Shown here piece after piece: positions 25,490 to 34,439 of a stretch of 64,000 nt of DNA. The notes beneath the pieces are model-generated. The model searched no databases and was not told the DNA's origin. It saw only the letters and a list, made by a program, of their open reading frames with translations. The stretch is from Ralstonia thomasii (GTDB lineage: Bacteria > Pseudomonadota > Gammaproteobacteria > Burkholderiales > Burkholderiaceae). A program made the translations under genes and the position numbers. The stretch lies in NCBI RefSeq assembly GCF_958405895.1, contig NZ_CATZAR010000001.1. One strand, given 5' to 3'. Positions within the stretch are counted from its first letter, which is position 1. Each line of letters opens with the position of its first letter.

Positions 25490-25684
25490 GATTTCCCTGG
25501 ATTGTTGTGTGGGGGACGAAAGCGAGCCGGAGTCTGTGCTTCGTGTGTGACAAGTTGATGATGAGAACGCTGGCGTGGAGCTGATTTCGCCCCAGTTGAG
25601 CGTGATGACCATCGTCAGGATGAGCAGGGGTACCACCGATCGTTTGAAGACATTTGCCACCACGGGTCATCTCCAAGGGCTGAC

Positions 25685-25702
25685 GTGACAGACGTTTGAC
25701 GA
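25685..25702 (-). promoter_or_regulatory. Weak Pho-box candidate upstream of the phosphoesterase gene
   Basis: Read on the minus strand: TCGTCAA-ACGT-CTGTCAC, compared with the consensus pair CTGTCAT spaced by 4 nt. The second half matches 6 of 7 and the first only 4 of 7. It lies between the divergent phosphoesterase and cytochrome genes. Confidence 0.22.
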
Positions 25703-25763
25703 CATCAAAGTGTCATGGCCGCCGTGCTAAGTTGCAAGGTTTGCAAAATCCCGCCTGTCGAAA

Positions 25764-27155
25764 ATGTCCCGTGTGCTGCCCGCTGCAACGTTTCGCGTGA
25801 TCGCCGTATCGGCGCTTGCCGGCGTGGTCGTCGTGTTGTGCGGGTGCGGGCGGGGCGATCCTGCGGCCCATGCCGCAACCGTGGCGGCTTCGGCACCAGC
25901 AGCGGTGGCGCCATCGACGGCGGCGGGCGTAAAGCCCGCAGCGGCCCCTGCCTACGAGAAAGCCTTCTACACGATGATGGCTACGCGCCGCCCGTCGGTG
26001 CCTGCAATGGCGGCGCTTGGCAAGGCGCTGTTCTTCGATCCTGCCCTGTCTGCCTCGGGCAAGCAGGCCTGCGCCAGCTGCCATAGCCCGACACATGCCT
26101 ATGGCCCACCGAACGATCTGTCGGTCCAGCTTGGCGGCACGGGCATGAACAAGACGGGCGTGCGCGCAGCACCATCGCTGCGCTATCTGCAGAAGGTGCC
26201 GCCGTTCTCCGAACACTTTTACGAGAGCGACGGCAACGACTCGGAAGACCAGGGCCCGACCGGCGGCTACACGTGGGATGGCCGCGTGTCGTCCACGCAC
26301 GACCAGGCGCGCATCCCGCTGCTGTCGGGGCACGAGATGGCCAACGGAACGCAGGCCAGCGTCGTGGCCAAGCTGCGCAATGGCCGCCACGCGCAGACGT
26401 TCCGCCAGGTATTCGGCAACGACATCCTCGACAACGAAGACACCGCCTTCCGCGCGGCACTGATGGTGCTCGAGGTCTTCCAGGAAACACCGTCCGAGTT
26501 CTATCCGTATGACAGCAAGTACGACGCGTTCTTGCGCAAGCAGGTGAAGCTGTCGCCGCAGGAGTTGCGCGGGCTGAAGGCGTTTGCCGATCCGGCCAAG
26601 GGCAACTGCGCGTCGTGCCACGTGAGCGCCATCAAGCAGGACGGGGCGTTCCCGGCCTTCACCGATTTTGGCCACATCGCCGTGGGCGTGCCACGCAATC
26701 GCTCGCTGGCCGCCAATGCGGATCCGAAGTTCTTCGACCTGGGCCTGTGCGGCCCCGACCGGACCGATCTCAAAGACCGCACGGACTATTGCGGCCGCTT
26801 CCGCACGCCGTCGCTGCGCAACGTGGCGCTGCGCAAGACGTTCTTCCACAACGGCGCCATCCACTCGCTGGAAGACGCGGTGCGCTTCTACGCCCAGCGC
26901 GACACGCAGCCGCAGAAGTGGTACCCGCGCAAGGCTGACGGCACGGTCGACAAGTTCGATGATCTGCCGACCCAGTACCGCGCCAACGTCAACATGGAGC
27001 CGCCGTTTGGCGGCAAGCCGGGCGACAAGCCTGTGCTGTCCGAGGCCGACGTGCGCGACATCGTTGCGTTTCTCAAGACGCTCACCGACGGCTATCGCCC
27101 CGTGCGGGCGACGCAATCCGGCAGCCAAGGCGGCAGCCGCGTCGCACAGCGCTAA
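25764..27155 (+). CDS. Di-haem cytochrome c peroxidase (MauG/CCP family)
   Basis: Exported di-haem protein of 463 residues. A hydrophobic N-terminus contains VVVLCGCGRG, which could act as a lipobox (Cys near 26-28), followed by an Ala-rich linker. Two haem c motifs, CASCH, are at 103-107 and 282-286. Other family features are GKALFFDPALSASGKQACAS, the WDGR segment, CGRFRTPSLRNVALRKTFFHNG and VRDIVAFLKTLTDG. It reduces peroxide or oxidises protein partners in the periplasm. Divergent from the AcpA-like gene, a pairing I associate with Burkholderia-type acpA loci. No clear ribosome site precedes the ATG. Confidence 0.9.
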   Translation: MSRVLPAATFRVIAVSALAGVVVVLCGCGRGDPAAHAATVAASAPAAVAPSTAAGVKPAAAPAYEKAFYTMMATRRPSVPAMAALGKALFFDPALSASGKQACASCHSPTHAYGPPNDLSVQLGGTGMNKTGVRAAPSLRYLQKVPPFSEHFYESDGNDSEDQGPTGGYTWDGRVSSTHDQARIPLLSGHEMANGTQASVVAKLRNGRHAQTFRQVFGNDILDNEDTAFRAALMVLEVFQETPSEFYPYDSKYDAFLRKQVKLSPQELRGLKAFADPAKGNCASCHVSAIKQDGAFPAFTDFGHIAVGVPRNRSLAANADPKFFDLGLCGPDRTDLKDRTDYCGRFRTPSLRNVALRKTFFHNGAIHSLEDAVRFYAQRDTQPQKWYPRKADGTVDKFDDLPTQYRANVNMEPPFGGKPGDKPVLSEADVRDIVAFLKTLTDGYRPVRATQSGSQGGSRVAQR

Positions 27156-27278
27156 GCCTCGCAATCCAAGCCCCGCGGCCCGTTTGTTGCAACACCTTGC
27201 GACGGATTCGCGCAAAGCCGTGCTTGCGCTGCGGTTATCATCGGCGGATCGTCTTTCTGCTGTCTTCTACTTCCCGCT

Positions 27279-28859
27279 ATGACCTGGCTTGCTGACCCGT
27301 CCGTCTGGATTGGCCTGTTTACCCTGGTGGTGCTCGAGATCGTTCTCGGCATCGACAACCTCGTTTTCATCGCCATCCTGGTCAACAAGCTGCCGCCGGC
27401 GCTGCGCGACCGCGCCCGCGTGATCGGGCTGGGGCTGGCCTTGCTGATGCGCATGGTGCTGCTGGCCGCCATGTCTTGGCTGATCGGGCTCACCAGGCCG
27501 TTGCTCACGCTTGGGCCGGTCGATCTGTCGGGCCGATCGATCATCCTGCTGCTGGGCGGCTTCTTCCTGCTGTTCAAGGCCACGTCCGAACTGCACGAAC
27601 GCCTGGACGGCCAGCCGCAAGACGAAAGCCATGGCAGCGGCCACGGCAAGTTCTGGAATGTCATTGTGCAGGTGGTGATTCTCGATGCGGTGTTCTCCAT
27701 CGACTCCGTCATCACTGCCGTGGGCATGGTCAACGACCTGCCGGTGATGATGGCGGCCGTGGTGGTCGCCATGGGCGCCATGCTGTTTGCCTCGCGCCCG
27801 CTGACGGAGTTCGTCAACGCGCATCGCACGGTGGTGGTGCTGTGCCTGAGCTTCCTGCTGATGATCGGCTTCTCGCTGGTGGCCGAGGGCCTGGGCTTTC
27901 ATATTCCCAAGGGCTATCTATATGCGGCCATCGGTTTCTCGATCCTGATCGAGTTCTTCAACCAGATGGCCCAGCGCAATACCGTGCGCTACGAGCGCCG
28001 CCGCCCGCTGCGCGAGCGCACCGCCGATGCGGTGCTGAGCCTGTTGGGCGACCGCCGTGGCGCGCCGGCGGAGTCCGAATCGCACGAAGCGGTTTCGCAC
28101 GCGGCTGGCCAGTCCGTGCCCGAGACCGTGTTCCGTCCGGAAGAGCGCAGCATGGTCAGCGGCGTGCTCGACCTGGCCGAGCGCTCGGTGCGCTCGATCA
28201 TGACGCCGCGCCACGATATTTCGTGGGTGGATCTGGATGCCGACGTGGCCGTCACGCGCAAGTTGCTGCTGGCGGTGCCGCACAACCAGTTTCCGGTGTG
28301 CCGCGGCGGGCTGGATGACCTGCTGGGCGTGGCGCGCGCCAAAGACCTGATGGGCGATCTCGACACGCGCGGCTCCATCGACGTGGACCGCAGCGTGAAG
28401 CCCGCGCTCAAGGTGTCCGACAACATCGGCATCCTGCGCCTGATGGATCAGCTCAAGCGTGCGCGCGGGCGCATGCTGGTGGTGACCGATCCGCTGGACG
28501 TGGTGCAAGGTGTGGTGACGCCCATCGACGTGCTCGAAGCCATTGCGGGTGAATTCCCCGATGAAGACGAACGCCTTGGCGTAGTGGAAGTCAGCGATGG
28601 CTGCTGGGAAGTCGCCGGCGAGGCGGACCTGCGCCAGCTCGAAGACGTGCTGCACGTCGAGTGGCTGCTTGACGAAGGCGGCGGCGCCACGAGCCTGGGC
28701 GGCTATCTTTTCAACCAATGGGACCGCCTGCCTGAAGTGGGCGACACGCTGGTGCGCCACGATCTGCGTTTCCAGATCCTCGAAGCCGGCAGCCGCCGCA
28801 TCGTGCGCGTGCGCATCGAGCGCATGGAAGATGTGACGGCACCCGAGGCGGAAGCCTAA
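27279..28859 (+). CDS. TerC-CBS-CorC membrane protein (YegH/YoaE-like)
   Basis: Inner-membrane protein of 526 residues. The TerC domain (1-235) shows LEIVLGIDNLVFIAILVNKL and VQVVILDAVFSIDSVITAVG, the paired acidic membrane motifs of the family. A tandem CBS pair (about 295-420) includes RSIMTPRHDISWVDLD, and a CorC/HlyC C-terminal domain (about 435-515) follows. TerC proteins are linked to tellurite resistance and metal (Mn) export; CorC domains to Mg/Co efflux. An adenosine-nucleotide-regulated metal transporter is the best guess. The stop overlaps the convergent EamA gene by 4 nt. Confidence 0.92.
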   Translation: MTWLADPSVWIGLFTLVVLEIVLGIDNLVFIAILVNKLPPALRDRARVIGLGLALLMRMVLLAAMSWLIGLTRPLLTLGPVDLSGRSIILLLGGFFLLFKATSELHERLDGQPQDESHGSGHGKFWNVIVQVVILDAVFSIDSVITAVGMVNDLPVMMAAVVVAMGAMLFASRPLTEFVNAHRTVVVLCLSFLLMIGFSLVAEGLGFHIPKGYLYAAIGFSILIEFFNQMAQRNTVRYERRRPLRERTADAVLSLLGDRRGAPAESESHEAVSHAAGQSVPETVFRPEERSMVSGVLDLAERSVRSIMTPRHDISWVDLDADVAVTRKLLLAVPHNQFPVCRGGLDDLLGVARAKDLMGDLDTRGSIDVDRSVKPALKVSDNIGILRLMDQLKRARGRMLVVTDPLDVVQGVVTPIDVLEAIAGEFPDEDERLGVVEVSDGCWEVAGEADLRQLEDVLHVEWLLDEGGGATSLGGYLFNQWDRLPEVGDTLVRHDLRFQILEAGSRRIVRVRIERMEDVTAPEAEA

Positions 28860-29773
28860 GACGTCGTCGATGAAAGCGGCCTTGGTGCGCGCGCCAAACC
28901 AAGGCTGAGCACACCTGCCAGCACGCACGCAATGCCGCCTACCTGACGCGTGCTGACGGCCTCGCCGAGCAGCGTTGCTGCGAACAGCACGGCTGCCACG
29001 GGTGCCAGCGCGGTGAACAGCGATGCCTCCGCACCGCTGACGCGCGCAGCCCCGGTATACCAGAGCATGAAACCACCGACTGTCGGCACGATGGCGTAGT
29101 AGGCCACCGCCATCAGCGCGTGCGTTGTCTGCACCGATGCGTGCAACTGCCAAGGCGCTTCCCACAGCGCGGGCACCAGCGCCGTCAGCAAACCGAACGC
29201 ACTCATCAATGCCGACAGCGCAAGCGGCGGCACCGGCGTGCGCAGCCGCTTGTTGAGCAGGATGAAGAGCCCCTCGCACACCACGGCGCCCATCACCAGC
29301 AGGTTGCCGAGCAGCGGATGTGTCGCGTCGCCGCGCGGCTGCAGGGCGATGGCCAACACGCCGGCGGTGGCCAGCCCAATCGCCCCCAGCACCGCGCGGC
29401 CGGGTCGTTCGCCCAGCAGCACGATCGCGATGAGCGCCGACATGACCGGCAGCGTGCCGACGATGACGCCTGCATCTGCCGCTGACGTGTGCCGCAGGCC
29501 CGAAATGAGCAGCGTCGTATAGCCCACGCTGCCGGCGGCTGCCTGCAGGAAGAGCAGTACCCAATCGCGGCGTGCAAGCACGGGCCAGCGCGTGCGGGTC
29601 ATGCGCATGATGACGAGGAACATCGGCAGCGCCATCGCAAAGCGCAACGCTGTCGCCGTAAAGGGCGGCAAGCCCGCCGCGATGATCTTGCTGGCGGCCA
29701 CGGTGCTGCCCACCAGCACCATGGCCAGCGCAAGGTAGAGGCAGCCTTCGAGTCGATTGGACAGTTTTGACAT
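28856..29773 (-). CDS. EamA/DMT-family transporter
   Basis: Drug/metabolite transporter of 305 residues with ten predicted membrane segments in two EamA repeats (about 9-145 and 155-290). Family signs include GSTVAASKIIAAGLPPF, TATALRFAMALPMF and the second repeat GAEASLFTALAPVAAVLFA. Substrate unknown; relatives export amino acids or metabolites. It converges with and overlaps terC. The AraC gene 92 nt upstream on the same strand, reading toward it, may control it. Confidence 0.88.
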   Translation of the reverse strand: MSKLSNRLEGCLYLALAMVLVGSTVAASKIIAAGLPPFTATALRFAMALPMFLVIMRMTRTRWPVLARRDWVLLFLQAAAGSVGYTTLLISGLRHTSAADAGVIVGTLPVMSALIAIVLLGERPGRAVLGAIGLATAGVLAIALQPRGDATHPLLGNLLVMGAVVCEGLFILLNKRLRTPVPPLALSALMSAFGLLTALVPALWEAPWQLHASVQTTHALMAVAYYAIVPTVGGFMLWYTGAARVSGAEASLFTALAPVAAVLFAATLLGEAVSTRQVGGIACVLAGVLSLGLARAPRPLSSTTS

Positions 29774-29865
29774 ATCGCATCCCGCGTGTGTGGAAGCCGC
29801 AGGATGGGCCCACGCGATGCGTGCGTCTTGAACGAAATTGCAGGGGGGAGGGGCGGCAGATGCGG

Positions 29866-30693
29866 CTAGCGTGCCGCCGCCACCATGCCCGGCGATACGC
29901 CGTACTTGCGCACGAACTGCCGCGTCATGTGGCTTTGATCGGCAAAGCCGCAGGCGGCCGCCACTTCCGCCAACGGCTGGCCTTGGGCGATCAGCCGACG
30001 CGCCAGGGCCACGCGACGCTGCACCTGATAGGCGTGGGGCGTGAGGCCCGTGACGCGGGCAAAGCCGCGCAATACCTGGAAGCGGCTCAGGCCGGTCTCG
30101 TGCGCGAGGTCGAGCAGGGAGATGGCCGCGGCCGGGTCATCATCGATGCGGGTGCGGGCGAGCCGGATGGCATCGGGTGCTGCATCGCCATGTTTGCCGG
30201 TCGTCCGGTTCGCGGGATGCAGCGCCGCCGCCAGTACGGACAGCAGCAGTTGCTCGCGCAGCAGCGAGTCGTTTCGGGTGGCGGGCATCGTCATCTGCGC
30301 AAACAGCAGACGGACGCGCGGTGCGAGATTGGAGTCGCGGATGACCGGGCGGTCAAACTCAGCGTCGCCGTCGTGGCCGGGGTGCAGATCCGTCGCCAAG
30401 TCGGCGACCACGCCCGGGTCGAGGTAAAGCATGCGCCACGCGCGCCCGGCATCGCCGATGGGTGTGCCATCGTGCACTTCAAGCGGATTGACGGTGATGA
30501 CGTCACCCGCGCCGGCTTCTACGGTGCCGCGTCCGCTGAATGATTTCTGCGCCCCGCGATCAACGATGCCGATGCCAAACTGGCCATGCGTGTGGCGCGG
30601 GAAGGTGTGACCGGAATCTGCGGCGACGGCTTCCACACCGCGCATGGCGCAGCGATGCATTGAAAACGCGAGGTTGGCCGGCCGGTTGGGCAA
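29866..30693 (-). CDS. AraC-family transcriptional regulator (cupin sensor + HTH)
   Basis: AraC-type regulator. The N-terminal cupin sensing domain includes FPRHTHGQFGIGIVDRGAQK and GDVITVNPLEVHDGTPIG. The C-terminal pair of helix-turn-helices includes DLAHETGLSRFQVLRGFARV and EVAAACGFADQSHMTRQFVR. The TTG at 30693 is chosen because AAGGAA precedes it by about 6 nt; an ATG 11 codons further in (30660) is the alternative, and an ATG at 30774 lacks a ribosome site. It lies just upstream of the EamA exporter on the same strand. Such AraC-EamA pairs usually form one regulon, which is inference. Confidence 0.87.
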   Translation of the reverse strand: MPNRPANLAFSMHRCAMRGVEAVAADSGHTFPRHTHGQFGIGIVDRGAQKSFSGRGTVEAGAGDVITVNPLEVHDGTPIGDAGRAWRMLYLDPGVVADLATDLHPGHDGDAEFDRPVIRDSNLAPRVRLLFAQMTMPATRNDSLLREQLLLSVLAAALHPANRTTGKHGDAAPDAIRLARTRIDDDPAAAISLLDLAHETGLSRFQVLRGFARVTGLTPHAYQVQRRVALARRLIAQGQPLAEVAAACGFADQSHMTRQFVRKYGVSPGMVAAAR

Positions 30694-30905
30694 AGGCGGT
30701 TCCTTGTGAGGGGAATACGCGAATCTGTGGGTGCAGCGTGGCCGCAGCATACGCTTTCTTCGCATTTCGCTCATTTTTTGCCCACAGGCGGTTGGTATGC
30801 TGCGGCTTTCTGCGGCAATGCGCCCGGTAAGATCACGCCGTGCCTGCAGCCGGGCAGCGCGGGAATCGCGACCGCCAACGGCGCCCGACCGTCCCTGACT
30901 GATCC

Positions 30906-32462
30906 ATGCGACCGTCTTTCGGTATCACCCCCAAGCTGTTCGTTGCGTTGTTCATGCTGAGCATCTTTGTTGCGCTCGCCATGGGCACGGCGGTGCGCTG
31001 GCGGTTTGACGCCAACTTTCTCGACTACGTGAACGCGCGCGAATCCGAGCGCATGACCGTGCTCGCGCAAAGCGTGGAGGCCGCCTACACGCAGCACGGC
31101 GGCTGGGATTTCCTGCGCGACGATCGCATGGCGTGGTTCCGCCTGCTGCGCCGCGAAGGCGCCCGGGCCCGCGCCAACGGCATGGGCGGCGACCGCTTCG
31201 ACCTGCCACCGGGCCATCGCTTCGAGCCGCTCCCACCCGGCGCCGACCGTGGCATGGACAGAGACATGCCGCCGCCGCCCGGCCCGCCTCCCGCAGGCAG
31301 CATGCCGCCGCACCCGGCCGACGAGCCGCCGATGCCGCACTCGCCGATCTGGCTGTTTGATGCCCAGCGCAACGTCATCATTGGCGACGGGCTGCCGCTG
31401 GGCCCAAACGCGCGATGGCAGGAACTGCACCACAACGGCCAGACCGTCGGCTGGCTGGCCATGCCGCCGCGCGTACGGGTGCCCGAAGGCGCCGACCAGG
31501 CATTCCAGGTGCAGCAGTTGCGCGCCACGTGGATCATCGCGGGGCTGTCGGTCCTGCTGGCGGCGTTCATGGCGGTGCTGCTCGCACGCGGTCTGCTGGC
31601 CCCGATGCGCCGGCTGACGGATGCCGCGCGCCGCATGGCCGACGGCGACTACGCCACTCGTGTCGACGTGCATTCGCGCGATGAACTTGGCGGGCTCGCG
31701 GCGGATTTCAACCACCTTGCCGCGTCGCTGGAGGCCAACCAGAAGATGCGCCGTCAGCTCACGGCCGATATCTCGCACGAGCTGCGCACGCCCCTGGCCG
31801 TGCTGCGCGGCGAACTGGAAGCACTGGAAGACGGCGTGCGCCCGTTGACGGCCACCTCGCTCGCGTCATTGCAGGCCGAGGTGTCGACGCTCAGCAAGCT
31901 CATCGACGACTTGTACGAACTCTCGCTGGCCGATGTGGGGGCGCTTGCTTTCCACATGGAGCCGCTCGACCTGGCCGATACCGTGTGCGGCGCCGTGCAA
32001 GGCTTCACGCCACGCCTGATGGAAAAGGGCATTGCGCTGCAGCTGGATGTGTCGGCAGCGCCGTCGCATGCCACGATGGTCAAAGGCGATGCGCAGCGCC
32101 TGCGGCAGGTCATGCAGAACCTGCTGGAAAACACCCTGCGCTATACCGATGCCGGCGGCACGCTGCGCGTGCATGTCCATCAGGAAGATGACTGGCAGCA
32201 GATCGACGTGCAGGACAGCGCGCCGGGCGTGCCCGAAACGATGCTGCCGCGCATCTTCGATCGCCTGTTCCGGGTGGATGCCTCGCGCAGCCGGGCACAA
32301 GGCGGGGCGGGCCTCGGATTGAGCCTGTGCCAGACCATCGTTGCTGCACACGGCGGCACCATTGAAGCCAGACATTCGCCGTTGGGCGGGCTGTGGATCG
32401 CCATCCGCCTGCCTGTTCTTGATGTGCTTGATCCGCTAGCCGACCATGATTCTGATCATTGA
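30906..32462 (+). CDS. baeS: BaeS-like envelope-stress sensor histidine kinase
   Basis: Sensor kinase of 518 residues. TM1 (about 10-30); a periplasmic domain (31-205) with a Pro/Met/His-rich stretch (about 97-148) such as MDRDMPPPPGPPPAGSMPPH; TM2 (about 208-228); HAMP (DAARRMADGDYATRVDVHSR); H291 in LTADISHELRTPLAVLRGEL; N-box QVMQNLLENTLRYTDAGG; G-boxes DSAPGVP and GGAGLGLSLC. The next gene is a clear BaeR and overlaps by 17 nt. In E. coli BaeS senses envelope damage, flavonoids and metals. The Met/His insert is unusual and may bind metal. Confidence 0.9.
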   Translation: MRPSFGITPKLFVALFMLSIFVALAMGTAVRWRFDANFLDYVNARESERMTVLAQSVEAAYTQHGGWDFLRDDRMAWFRLLRREGARARANGMGGDRFDLPPGHRFEPLPPGADRGMDRDMPPPPGPPPAGSMPPHPADEPPMPHSPIWLFDAQRNVIIGDGLPLGPNARWQELHHNGQTVGWLAMPPRVRVPEGADQAFQVQQLRATWIIAGLSVLLAAFMAVLLARGLLAPMRRLTDAARRMADGDYATRVDVHSRDELGGLAADFNHLAASLEANQKMRRQLTADISHELRTPLAVLRGELEALEDGVRPLTATSLASLQAEVSTLSKLIDDLYELSLADVGALAFHMEPLDLADTVCGAVQGFTPRLMEKGIALQLDVSAAPSHATMVKGDAQRLRQVMQNLLENTLRYTDAGGTLRVHVHQEDDWQQIDVQDSAPGVPETMLPRIFDRLFRVDASRSRAQGGAGLGLSLCQTIVAAHGGTIEARHSPLGGLWIAIRLPVLDVLDPLADHDSDH

Positions 32463-33105
32463 AGACGAACCCAAGCTGGCTGCATTGATGACCGACTATC
32501 TGCGCGCCGCCCACTACGAGACCGAGTGGCTGGCCGATGGCACGCACGCAGCGCAGCGCATTCGCGAGACGGCACCCGAACTCGTGCTGCTCGACCTCAT
32601 GCTGCCCGGCAAGGACGGCCTGGAGATCTGCCGGGAGGTGCGCGCCTTCAGCGAGGTGCCCATCGTCATGGTGACGGCGCGCGTGGAAGAAATCGACCGC
32701 CTGCTCGGCCTTGAGCTGGGCGCCGACGACTACGTCTGCAAGCCCTTCAGCCCGCGCGAACTGGTGGCGCGCATCAAGACCATCCTGCGGCGCGTACAGC
32801 GCGGTGGCGGCGTGCCGGAGAGCGCGTTGCACATCGATGCTGCTGCCTATGCCGCCACGCTGCGCGGCCAGCGCCTCGACCTCACGCCGGTGGAATTTCG
32901 CCTGCTGGCCGCGCTTGCGGGCGCACCGGGGCGCATCCTCTCACGCTCGAATCTGCTTGAGCAGATCTACGACGACCACCGCATCGTGACCGACCGCACG
33001 GTCGATACGCACATCAAGAATCTGCGCCGCAAGATGGAGCAGGTGAGCCCGGGCACCGAGCTGATCCATTCCGTCTATGGCGTGGGTTACCGGCTCGACG
33101 CCTGA
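32446..33105 (+). CDS. baeR: BaeR response regulator
   Basis: OmpR-family regulator of 219 residues. The receiver has D50 (LVLLDLMLPG), and the stretch VPIVMVTARVEEIDRLLGLE continuing into GADDYVCKPFSPRELVARIK is very close to E. coli BaeR. The DNA-binding domain has LDLTPVEFRLL, IYDDHRIVTDRTVDTHIKNL and HSVYGVGYR, again BaeR-like. The start lies inside baeS (17-nt overlap). In enterobacteria BaeR activates mdtABC, acrD and spy; here spy follows immediately and mdtAB lies about 30 kb away in this window. Confidence 0.93.
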   Translation: MILIIEDEPKLAALMTDYLRAAHYETEWLADGTHAAQRIRETAPELVLLDLMLPGKDGLEICREVRAFSEVPIVMVTARVEEIDRLLGLELGADDYVCKPFSPRELVARIKTILRRVQRGGGVPESALHIDAAAYAATLRGQRLDLTPVEFRLLAALAGAPGRILSRSNLLEQIYDDHRIVTDRTVDTHIKNLRRKMEQVSPGTELIHSVYGVGYRLDA

Positions 33106-33210
33106 GGTTCAAGAAAACTCCTCTGTTTGCACACCTTCGGTGCAGTGTCGATGGCTACAGTGAGCACAAGGCTGGCGTGTCCGGCCGACGATCTCATCAG
33201 GAGCCTCATC

Positions 33211-33783
33211 ATGATCGCTGTGACTTCCCGCCGCCTGGTCGCCGTTGTTGCCGGGCTTGTTTTCTCATGTGCCGCGGTGGCCCAGACTGCCGCACCGGGC
33301 GCGGCTCCGCTCTCGCCGATGCAGCCAGTGCCGCCGCACGGCCCCGGCATGGTGGGGCGAGGGCCGGGCCCCGCGTTCGGCCCAGGCGGTCCGCACGCCA
33401 TGGGCCCGCATCATGGTGGCGCGCCTTTCCTGCGCGGCCTCACCCTGACTGAAGCGCAGCGCGACAAGATCTTCGCCATCGAATATGCGCAGATGCCGGA
33501 AGCACGCGAGCAGCACAAGGCCATCGAGCATGCCCGCCGCGATCTGCATCAGATGGTGGCATCGGGCCAATACGACGAAGCGCGGGCACGCGGTCTGACC
33601 GAATCGCTGGGCCGCGCCGTGGCCCGCGAAGCGCAACTGCGTGCGCAGGCCGGCGCCAAGGTCATGCAGGTGCTCACCCCTGAGCAGCGCAAGCAGGTTG
33701 CCGATCGTGAGGCCCGGCGTGTTGCCGAACGCCCACTTGAATATGACGAAAGTGCTCCGCCGCCGGAACTGGCTGCGATGTAA
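33211..33783 (+). CDS. spy: Spy/CpxP-family periplasmic chaperone
   Basis: Periplasmic LTxxQ protein of 190 residues. A signal peptide ends near AAVAQTAA (about residue 25). A Pro/Gly/His/Met-rich stretch follows (about 35-72; GPHAMGPHHGG), then the alpha-helical Spy fold with the two LTxxQ signatures LTEAQRDKIF and LTPEQRKQV. Spy is an ATP-independent chaperone induced by BaeSR and Cpx. TCAGGAGCC precedes the ATG at 33211; the longer frame is rejected because it would bury the signal peptide. It is 105 nt after baeR, so a baeSR-spy unit is likely, with spy also a probable BaeR target. Confidence 0.9.
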   Translation: MIAVTSRRLVAVVAGLVFSCAAVAQTAAPGAAPLSPMQPVPPHGPGMVGRGPGPAFGPGGPHAMGPHHGGAPFLRGLTLTEAQRDKIFAIEYAQMPEAREQHKAIEHARRDLHQMVASGQYDEARARGLTESLGRAVAREAQLRAQAGAKVMQVLTPEQRKQVADREARRVAERPLEYDESAPPPELAAM

Positions 33784-33844
33784 TAAAGCGCGATCAGCGT
33801 TGGAACCGCTCTCGGTCGGCGGCGAGCGGCCCGTGAACGGATTC

Positions 33845-34285
33845 CTAGCGGTAGACCACCACTGGCACGTGCGCGTAGGTCAGGACCTTGCGCGTCTCGT
33901 TGCCGATCAACAGTCGCCCCATCAGGCTGCGATGCCCGTGCGATGCCATGAAGATGACGTCGCACGCGTGCCGCTCGGCCGCGTCAAGAATGCCCAGGTA
34001 AGGCTCGGCAAACTGCGACACATCGCTGTCGAACTGCACGCCTTCTTCTCGCGCCCGCTCTGCAATGCGCTCGATGCAGTCTTTGGCGTAGCCCTGCACC
34101 GTTTCCATGTAGTACGCATGCGGACACTCCCCCACGCCTGCCGAATAGGCCATGTTGGGAAATTCTTCAATGCACGTATAGGCGGTGAGGCGGCAGCCGG
34201 TGGCTCGCGCCAGCTCGAGTGCGCCGTCGATGGCCTTGCGGCACTGCTCGGAGCCGTCGGTCGGCAGGAGGATATGGGTAAACAT
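33845..34285 (-). CDS. Universal stress protein (UspA family)
   Basis: Single-domain Usp of 146 residues. N-terminal FTHILLPTDGSEQCRKAIDG and the C-terminal ATP-binding motif MASHGHRSLMGRLLIGNETR (G-2x-G-9x-G-S/N type) with closing VLTYAHVPVVVYR. Such proteins bind ATP and aid survival under redox or starvation stress. The inner Met (34285) is used because GGAG lies before it; an ATG 4 codons upstream is possible. Monocistronic; converges with the baeSR-spy unit. Confidence 0.92.
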   Translation of the reverse strand: MFTHILLPTDGSEQCRKAIDGALELARATGCRLTAYTCIEEFPNMAYSAGVGECPHAYYMETVQGYAKDCIERIAERAREEGVQFDSDVSQFAEPYLGILDAAERHACDVIFMASHGHRSLMGRLLIGNETRKVLTYAHVPVVVYR

Positions 34286-34439
34286 GGCGGTCTCCATGGG
34301 GAACCCATCTCCACGTTACTGCGCCGGCCAATGCGCCTCTATCGTGGAAAACGCTAGTGCAGCACAGCATTTCGGCCGATATGACGACCGGTCGATCGCG
34401 GTGCACGGACGTTCGGATATTGACGTGGCAGCTTGCGGC

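Noticed and set aside
27918..29813. 631-codon open frame on the - strand
   Set aside because: It covers parts of terC (antisense) and the EamA gene (other frame), both of which have clear domains; no motif of its own.
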